Of a DNA stretch of 64,000 nucleotides, positions 24,866-33,200 are shown one piece after another (position 1 is the stretch's first letter; each line of letters starts with the position of its first letter). Source of the stretch: Microbacterium sp. 67-17 (GTDB lineage: Bacteria > Actinomycetota > Actinomycetes > Actinomycetales > Microbacteriaceae); assembly GCF_001898325.1 (NCBI RefSeq), contig NZ_MKTR01000014.1:166540-230539 (forward strand), in the 5' to 3' direction. The position numbers were made by a program, and so were the translations under genes. The notes beneath the pieces were generated by a model. That model was not told where the DNA came from, ran no database searches, and worked only from the letters and a program-made list of their open reading frames with translations.

Positions 24866-26683
24866 CTACCCAGCGGCGAAGGTGACGAACGACGCGACTC
24901 CGTGGCGACCGGTGACCGGATCGATATAGCGGATGCCGATCGTGACCGTCGTGTCTGACTCGGGCAGCGTGAACTCCTGGGTGAAAGAGCCTGACGCATC
25001 CAGCACCATCGGTGTCGGGCGGCAGGGCGAGGGGTCTGGCAGCTTGATGCGCTGCACGGACGCCGCCGGGGTTCCCGTGATCGACAGCAGGAAACCGGAC
25101 CGGGAGACGACCTCGCCCTCGCTCGGTGAGATGAACGCCGGTGGCGCGTCCACTGAGACTGTCACACCGGTCGACAGGGGAGAGATACGCCCGTCGATCG
25201 ACTGACGGGCGGTGAGGGTGTGATCGCCGGCCGGGAGGTACTCCGACGCGTCGGTGGCGCAGGTGCCGCCCGACAGGTCGGTCACTTCCCACGCACCGGC
25301 GTCGTCGGCGACGGTTGTCGCTCGCACCGTGTCGGTTTCGTCGAGGATCTCGACTGTCGCGCCCGGTTCGGCGTTCACGCCAGAGAGCTCGGGATACACC
25401 CGTGTGCCCGCACTTGCGTCGACGACGACCTCGGGTGCCGGCAGCGCTGGCACCGTCGGCGTGGGTGACGGGGTGGGGCTCGGGGTCGGCGCGCTCGGGG
25501 TCGGGCTGGGCGTCGGCGCGGGCGTGGGAGCGGCCGGGCGCGTCGGTGTGGGCGCGGGGTCGCCGGCGGCCGGCGCCGGTGCGGAAGACCGGTCGGGTCG
25601 GGGAGCCGGTTGCGGACTCTCCGAACCCGGAACCGGGGTCGTCGCCCTCTCGTCGGGCCCGGGGTCAGCGACGGTCTCGACGTCGCTCGGGGAGGCCGGC
25701 TGCGCAGCCGGAGGGTTCGCGGCGCCCGCACCACCGGCAATCGTGCCGACTGCTGCCCACACTCCTGCGCCCAGAGCCACGGCCGCCACCGTCGCGGCTG
25801 CCACGACACCGAGCTGGGCCGACCGGGAAAGCCGTGACCGTGGAGGTCGGAGCCCCGGGGTCGTCGCGCCGGCCGCGACAGTCGCGGCTCCTGCAGCAGC
25901 ACTGGACTGCAGCCATGCCGCGTAGGTGGCGGCAGCAGGAACCCCCACGACGACCGGCAGCAACGCGAGGGCGAGCCTCGTCGAAACCTGTTGGGCCTCG
26001 CTCCAGGCCAGAGCGCACTTCGCGCACGTCGCGATGTGCGCCTCAGCGGTGCGGGAATCCCGGGCGCTCAGGGCTCCGCGGGTGTGTGCGCCGAGCATCG
26101 ACAGCACCCCGCGGCACTCGTCGTTGTCGGCTGCCAGCAGCTGACCGTTGACCCAGGCATCGCGAAAGCCGCGTCGGGCCCGGATGACCAGAGCCGACGC
26201 CGCGTTGGCGGCAAGGCCCAGCAGCGGTGCGAACTGGCGAGGCTTCAACCCCTCGACATCGCTGTACCAGAGAGCTTCCTGCCAGCGCGTCGGAAGAGAG
26301 CGGAAGGCAGACACGGTGACGCCTGCTTCCAGAGCGGCCTCGACCGACTGCGCCGTGTCGGTGTCGGCCGACAGATCCGCGACATCCGTGCTCGTGGTCT
26401 CGGCCGCACGCGAGCCCCACTCCCGTGCGACGTTCTTGACGGCGGTCAGGAGGTAGGGGCGAAACCCCATCGTCGGGCCCCCGCCATCCTTGATGCGCGC
26501 AAAGACCCGGGTGAAGGCCTCGGACACGACGTCATCGGCATCCAGTGTCGTGAAAGCGCGCGCGACAGCGAGCGCCGCGGCGCTGTGACGAAGCCACAGT
26601 TCCGCGTACGCAGCCGTTGTGGTGCGGCGTGACAGAGCGACGAGATCGTCGTCGCTCAGGGCCGCGAGCCCGGTGCGGGGCAC
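24866..26683 (-). CDS. ECF-type sigma factor fused to a zinc anti-sigma motif, membrane segment and extracellular Ig-like domains
   Basis: A 605-residue protein. Residues about 10-95 resemble sigma region 2 (LDADDVVSEAFTRVFARI, PYLLTAVKNVARE) and 115-175 region 4 (LPTRWQEALWYSDVEGLKPR, then LGLAANAASALVIRARRG). H216-x3-C220-x2-C223 matches the zinc-binding anti-sigma motif. A membrane helix lies at 289-316, then a Pro/Thr-rich linker (350-415) and about 190 extracellular residues of Ig-like strands. The inferred role is a membrane-held sigma factor released or activated by a surface cue. The start is GTG 26683 after GGAAGGTGAG, two bases past the upstream stop. Related actinobacterial ECF groups with membrane extensions are known. 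Confidence 0.82.
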   Translation of the reverse strand: MPRTGLAALSDDDLVALSRRTTTAAYAELWLRHSAAALAVARAFTTLDADDVVSEAFTRVFARIKDGGGPTMGFRPYLLTAVKNVAREWGSRAAETTSTDVADLSADTDTAQSVEAALEAGVTVSAFRSLPTRWQEALWYSDVEGLKPRQFAPLLGLAANAASALVIRARRGFRDAWVNGQLLAADNDECRGVLSMLGAHTRGALSARDSRTAEAHIATCAKCALAWSEAQQVSTRLALALLPVVVGVPAAATYAAWLQSSAAAGAATVAAGATTPGLRPPRSRLSRSAQLGVVAAATVAAVALGAGVWAAVGTIAGGAGAANPPAAQPASPSDVETVADPGPDERATTPVPGSESPQPAPRPDRSSAPAPAAGDPAPTPTRPAAPTPAPTPSPTPSAPTPSPTPSPTPTVPALPAPEVVVDASAGTRVYPELSGVNAEPGATVEILDETDTVRATTVADDAGAWEVTDLSGGTCATDASEYLPAGDHTLTARQSIDGRISPLSTGVTVSVDAPPAFISPSEGEVVSRSGFLLSITGTPAASVQRIKLPDPSPCRPTPMVLDASGSFTQEFTLPESDTTVTIGIRYIDPVTGRHGVASFVTFAAG

Positions 26684-26685
26684 GA

Positions 26686-27207
26686 TCAGCTCACCTTCCG
26701 AGAGGACACGGGTGACAGCCGTTCCCAGAGACGGCTGTCTTCTAGAGTGGGTGGCAGAACCGCTTCGCGCAACCATGCGGTCTCTGTGAAGAGGCGAACA
26801 TGGCGGCTCAGCTCCGCGAATTCCGTCGCAGGCAGGCCCGCGCAGTCGAAGACAATGACGTGCGGGAGCGCGGTATCGGGAGCCTCGCCAGAGCAGCCCG
26901 ACCGTACCGGAACGCCGGGCGAGACGAGCAACATCCGGGCGGGAAGGGCTCTGGTCCACGACGCGCGACGCGGCGATGCGCAGGTCACCGCGGCGGTACC
27001 ACGCTCCCACCGCCACACACGTGAGCCATCAGCCAGCTCGAGCCATCGTCCCCAGAGGCGCGCCTCGGAGAGCCGTGCAATTCCGGCGCGTGGCCGGGTA
27101 ACGAACAAGCGCCAGCGTCGCGCCCGAAACCGGAACGGCCGCCACGGCCCTTCCGACGCTGCGGAGTCAGAAGGGCCGTGACGGGGGACAGCTGGGGACG
27201 TGTTCAC
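26686..27207 (-). CDS. Protein of unknown function between the DUF11 giant and the sigma fusion
   Basis: A 173-residue, arginine- and tryptophan-rich soluble-looking protein with no recognised domain. It has an early basic stretch (PFRFRARRWRLFVTRPRAG) and a hydrophobic strand followed by a conserved-looking VIVFDCAGLPATEF. There is no signal peptide or membrane helix. GTG at 27207 is the start. It lies 42 bases after the giant surface gene and two bases before the sigma-fusion start, with the sigma ribosome site inside its 3' end, so it is surely co-transcribed with that gene. It could be a cytoplasmic partner of the sigma domain. Confidence 0.6.
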   Translation of the reverse strand: MNTSPAVPRHGPSDSAASEGPWRPFRFRARRWRLFVTRPRAGIARLSEARLWGRWLELADGSRVWRWERGTAAVTCASPRRASWTRALPARMLLVSPGVPVRSGCSGEAPDTALPHVIVFDCAGLPATEFAELSRHVRLFTETAWLREAVLPPTLEDSRLWERLSPVSSRKVS

Positions 27208-27249
27208 ACCCCTACAGATGCCGTGTGCTGCATTTCATGACGCGATTTC

Positions 27250-30200
27250 TCATACGCCGGTCTGCCGACGTGATGCGGCCAAGAACCCGCCACCGGCGAT
27301 CAGCAGGAGCAGTGTCGCCATGATCAGCCACCAGGGTAGGGATCCACCGGTGCCCGCCAGCGGGTCAGCGGCCACCGGGTTGGTGGTGGATGCCGTGAGG
27401 CTCGATCCGGGCAGCTGCTCGGTCGGGGTCGTCACGGTGACGGTGTTCGTCACCTCCGGGTAGGCGGCGTTCCCGACCTTCACCACGAGCGTGATCGATG
27501 CCGTCTCGCCGACACCGAGCGGACCGGTCACCGTGCAGGTGACGGTTTGGCCGGATGCGTCGCAGCTCGCACTCGCGCTCGTGGCCGACACGAAGGTCAA
27601 CCCGCGCGGCAGCACGTCAGTGACCACGATCGGACCGGGATCCTCTGTGGGGCCGTCGTTGGTCACCGCGATCACATACGTGCCCTTCGAGCCGACCTGT
27701 AGTCCGCCCAGCGCCGTCTTGGTGACCACCAGGGTCGACTGGGGCGGCACCGTGACGGTGTCATCACTCGTGTTGTCGGTCGGGTCGGTCTCGGGCTGAT
27801 CGGCCGAGACGACACCGACGTTGATGACCTCGTCGTAGGCCGCAGCCGTCACAGTGACCGTGAGCGACAGCGTCGGGGCATCTGTGGCCGGGGCGAGATC
27901 GCCGGTCAGTGTCGCTGTGACGGTGGTCGTGCCATCCGGGGCTACCGGGTCGGCCACGACAGTCCACGCGGGGTCGCTACCTGCGGCATCCACATACACC
28001 AGGCCTGCCGGGATCGTGTCGACCACGGTCACCCCCGTCGCGGTGGAGGGGCCGTCGTTGTGCACGGCCAGGTCGAACGGCAGGTTGTCGCCGATGCGGA
28101 CATCGCTGGCGTCGTGGGTCTTCACGATCGACAGGTTGACCGCCTGGCTGACCTCCAGATCCGCGGTGTCGGTGTTGGAGTGCGGGTCCGGCGCCGGCTC
28201 GGGGGTGCCCGAGCTCACCGTCGCGCTGTTGGTCAGCACCGTCGTGCCGGTGATCGGGTCGACAGGGATCGACGGGTCAAGCTGCACGATCAGCGTCACA
28301 TCCGGCGCGTCAGCCCCCGCCGCGAGCCCGGTGCCCGAGGGCAAACGGGTGAGCGTGACGGTCTGGGTGCCGCTGACCGGATCCACCGGATCGGCCACGG
28401 CCGACCAGTCGGTGCCGTCGACCAGGCTGACGAAGGTGATGCCTTCGGGCAGCGTGTCGACGATCGTCACGGGCGCCACCGCGTTCGACGGCCCGTAGTT
28501 GTGTACCTCGAGGAGGTACCGCGCCTCGTCGCCCGCGATCGCGGTGGTGACGGGGTCACCCGCCTCATCGACAGCGGTCTTCACGATGCCGAGATCCGCG
28601 AGAGTCTCGACTGTGATCGTCGCGTCGTCGGAGTTGTCGGACGTGCTCGTCTCGGGCGTCGAGGTTGCCACCGTCGCGGTGTTGGTCAGGTCGGTTCCCG
28701 TCAGAACGGATGCCGACAATGCCGCGGTCACCGAGATCGTGGTCGTACCCACGGGCAGGTCGGCGATCTCGCAGGCCGCCGGGGTCACCGTGACATCGCA
28801 GGTCCAGCCGCTGCCCGACATCGCCGTGACGGTCATCCCCACCGGGGTTGCGTCGGTAACCACGACATCGCGCGCCACCGACGGACCCTCGTTCTCGATG
28901 GTGAGCGTGTAGCCCACGTCCGTGCCGGCGATGTAGGGCCCGGCGTCCGGCGTCTTGGTGATCACGAGGTTGGTGAGCGTGTCGAGGGTCGTGGGATCCT
29001 CGGCGTGGTTGTTGCTCGGGTTGTCGTCGTCGGGGCCGTCGACATCTGCCTCGTTGGTGTACGAGCCGGCGGCGAGGTCTGAATCCGTCGTCGCCGAGAA
29101 GACGATGACGATCGTCGCGCCGTTCGCGAGGCTCGAGGAGGAGTCTCCCACCGTCCAGGTGAGGGTCTGACCCGCCACGACCGGTTCGGTCGCCGTCGCC
29201 GCGCCGCCGGCGACGCTGACCGTGGCGCTACCGGTCTGGTAACCGAATCCAGATGGCAGGGTGTCGGTGATCTCGATCGGGCCCGACGAGGCGGACGGGC
29301 CGTTGTTGGTGACGGTGACCGTGTACTCCAGCGGGTCGCCCGCGTGCACCGTGCCGGTGTGCGTCTTCGCGATCGAGAGGTCAGCCGAACGCTCCGAGTC
29401 GGAGGTGGAATCGGTGTCGTCCGGGTCGTTTGTCGCGTTGTCGGCGTGCGCGATGACCGTGTTCTCGATCGTCGCGCCGGTCTCGACCGCCGCATCCAGC
29501 AGCAGGGTCACGCGGAAGGATGCCGACCCGCCGGCTGCCAGATCCCCGGTCAGGGCGAAGGTCTGGTCATCGCCGGGTCCGGAGGTGCTGGTGGTGCGAG
29601 TCCATGTGCCGGTCACCGAGGTGAGCGACTGGTACGTGAAGTAGTCGGCCACCTCGTCGTCCACCGTGACGGTGCGCGCGTCGGCGGTGCCGGTGTTGGT
29701 CACCTCGACGAGGTAGGTCACCGGCTCGCCCGGCACCACCGGGTTCGCCGCCGTCGCGGGAACCCACGCCGAGCCGTCGAAGATCACGCGGGTCTTGTTG
29801 ATCCCCAGCGTCGTGTCGATCCCGGGGGTCACCGTTTCGGTGTTCTCGTTGTTCGACGGATCCGGATCTGTCGTCTCGCCCGGAGTCACCGTGCCGGTGT
29901 TGGAGATCCCGGTGCTGGCCGGCCACGACGGGTCGATCGTGCCGGTGAGGGTGAACGCGGTGACCTGGCTCGCCGTGAGGCGCTCACCGTTCGCGAGGGT
30001 GAAGGTCACCGTGTCCCCGGCGTCGAACGGACCGGGCTCCGACGCGGTCCAGCCCGCTGGCAGCGTGCCGAACGTCGTGTTCTGCATACCCGCAGGGATC
30101 GTGTCGTTCACCGTGATCGGGTTCGCCGTGCTCGAGAGCGAGTCGGAGGGGCCGTCGTTGGTGACGGTGAGGGTCCACGTCACCGATCCGCCTGCGTTCA

Positions 30201-33200
30201 CGGGGCTGGATGCCGTCTTTTCGATAACGAGATCGGCCTCAGCAGTGACGGGAACTTCCGCGTCGTCAGTGTTGTTCGACGTGTCGGGGTCATGGGTTGC
30301 GCCCGTGACGGTCGCCGTGTTGTCGACGGGGGAGTCGGCCACATCGAAGGATGCCGCAGCCTGCGCCGTGACCGTGATCACCGGGAAGCTCGCGCCCGAG
30401 GCGAGGGTGTCGGCGCTGTCCGTGCGCGAGCAATCGAACCCGGTCGTCGACACCAGCGCGCAGTCCCAACCGGTGCCGGAGACGCCCGTCACGCTGAAGC
30501 CCGCCGGCAGCACACCGGCATCGCCCCACGTGTCGCTGACGGTGAAGGGGCCGACTGCGTCATCCGGACCGTTGTTGGTCACCGTGATCGTCCACGCTGT
30601 GCCGGCGGAGCCGCCCGCAACGAGCCCCGTGCCGGGATCTTTCTGCAGCTGCAGATCGGCGGAGTGGATGAACGCCTCAGCCGTCGCATCCGGACCCGTG
30701 TAGTCGCCATCTGCATCACCGGTGGCACCAGAGGTGTCAGTGGTCGTCGCGCTGACCGTGTTGGTGTGCGGCGGGTGGACCACCGGGGGGCCGGCCTGAG
30801 TCACGCCCGCGTCGACGAGCGCGCTGGCGCGCGGGATCGCTGTGAAGACGATCACGATCGACTGGCCCGGCTGCAGCACGGCGGAGGCAGGGCTCGCAGT
30901 TCCGAACGACCACGCCAGCTTCTGCGGATCGCCGGAGTCACCAGTGCCGGTCACGGTCGGATCAGGAGCCGGCGATACCGCGCTGCCGGCGACGGTCACG
31001 CTCGTCACGGCATCCATCTCCCAGTTCACCGGCAGTGTGTCAACCACGTCCACGGTCTGTGCCGGACCGTCACCGTTGTTTGTCGCGGTGATCGTCCAGC
31101 TGAACGGTGTGCCTGCGTAGGCCAGGTCACCCGCGGTGACGGCCTTTGTCAGGGCTACATCCGGCAGCGCCGGGTCGACGGTCGCGGTGTCATCGACATC
31201 CGTGGGGTCGTAGTCCCGGCCATCGGTCGGGAACGATTCGTAGTGGTCGACGGATGCCGTGTTGGTGAACGTGTCGGCATCATGCAGGTTCGCACTCGCC
31301 GTCAGGGTCGCCGAGTACGTGAACTGCACGGTGTTACCGGGTGCGATGTTGCTCAGCGGACCTGGCAGGTCGGCCTCGTCCCAGGTGATCGTGCCGCCGC
31401 CGAGCACGGGGTCGGCGCCGGTGAGCGCGCCGCCCCCGGTGATGGTGGTCGGATCGACAACGACGCCCGTCGGGATGTCATCGCTCACGATCATGTTGTA
31501 GGCCGGGGTCGTGCCCGAGTTGGTCACCGTGACGGTGTAGTCGAAGGTCTCACCCGGGTTCGGGGTCGCATCCGAGACGGTCTTGACGATTCCCAGAAGC
31601 GGGTTCAGTACGGTGACGGTTGCGCCGTCGTCGATCGTGGTCTTGGTCGAGGGGTCGTCGTTCGTTGTGTTCCAGGCGAACGCCGCGGTGTTGGGGAGGC
31701 TCGTGATGTTCGCCGCCACCGCGCCGCCGTCGAGCAGCACCTCGTACGTGAGGGTCAGGACCCGATCGACCGGCTGCGACAGGATGTCGTTGCCACCGCC
31801 GTCGCTGTAAGTCCAGGTGGCGGTGTTCGTGCCGGCATCCAGCGCGTAGTCCCACGTGCCGGTGACACCCGTCGACGGGCTCGCCGTCGGACCGCTGATC
31901 GTCGCATCCTGCAGCACGACTCCAGCCGGGAGGTCGTCGGAGATCACTGGGTCGTAGTAATTGATGTTGGCCTTCAGTGTCACCTGGACCTGGTACTCGA
32001 CGGTCTCACCGAGCGGTTCTGAGACGCTGCTCGTGAAGGCGTCAGTCGTTCCGGCGGTGCGCACGCCCTTGGCGATCTCGGCGGTGACAGCGGTCACTGT
32101 CGCATCGTCGGTCGAGGTGCGCGTCCCACGCCGGCTCGTGACATCGCCGCCGAGGCTCGTCGGCAGGGTGTATCCGGTCTCGGTCACGGTGTTGGTGTAG
32201 CTCTCGCCACCACCGGTGGAGGGGTCGATGCTCGCCTCGTAGGTGAAGGTTGCGGTCGGGGGAATCTCGGCGACGTTCCACGTGATCGTGCCGCCGGCAC
32301 CGGTCGTCACTCCCACGTCGTAGGCCGCCGGCGCCACGGATGCCGATCCGATGTCCACGATGAGGCCAGCGGGCACCGTGTCGACGATGACGTTGTCATA
32401 CGAGATCGGTCGGTTCGACGTGTTGGCGACGCTGACTGTGTAGGTGATCGTGTCGCTGGTCGTGAGATCGGATGCCGGCGACGCCGACTTCGTGATCTGC
32501 GGGCTCGGCTCGATGTAGACGACCGACGCGTCGTGCTGCCCATTCCAGGTGTCGCTGGTGAACAGTGCCCGGTTGGTGAGGGTCGAGTTCGTGTTCCCCG
32601 CGTCGCCGACGTACAGGGTCAGGGTCACGGTGAACACCTGCGCGTCGTTCGAGGTGTTCGAGTACGAGGCAGGGAAGGTGAGGGCCCCCGCGCCCGACAG
32701 CGAGAAGTCGCCGGCTGTGGCGCCGGTGAGGGCCGACGCTGTCCAGGTCGGTGTTCCGTGCACGGTGTAAGGAATCGGCGTGCTGCCACGCAGCAGCGTG
32801 CCACGGTCTTTCAGGACAGCGTTCGTCACCGTCGTGTGTGCGGGGACGGAGACCGAGTAGTCGAATGTGATGAGCTCGCCCTCGACAGCCTGGTTCGATC
32901 CGTTGTTCGGGTCGAGGTTCTGTTCGCCGATACCCGTGTTCGGGCCGACCTCGGTCGACACCAGTTGCTTGTCGACGGTCGGGTCGGGTGTGAACACCGA
33001 GGAGTCATCGCGGGTGTTCGCGCCCGGCACCGTCTCGTTGACGGGCCGCGTCGTGTCATCGAGCGAGTCGGCGGGGTAGAGCGTCTGCGTGTCGCCGGTG
33101 TTGAGGTCGACGTCGTACTGCGTGATCGAGGCCGTGTTGTCGTAGTCGACGTTCACGCGCGCGTCCGCAGGAATCGTGACGTCGTAGGTGAGGGTCGCCG

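Noticed and set aside
29344..32022. 892-codon rightward open frame opposite the DUF11 gene
   Set aside because: It is the complement of a biased high-GC repeat gene; the Arg/Gly/Val-rich product has no domain, while the other strand has clear DUF11 modules.
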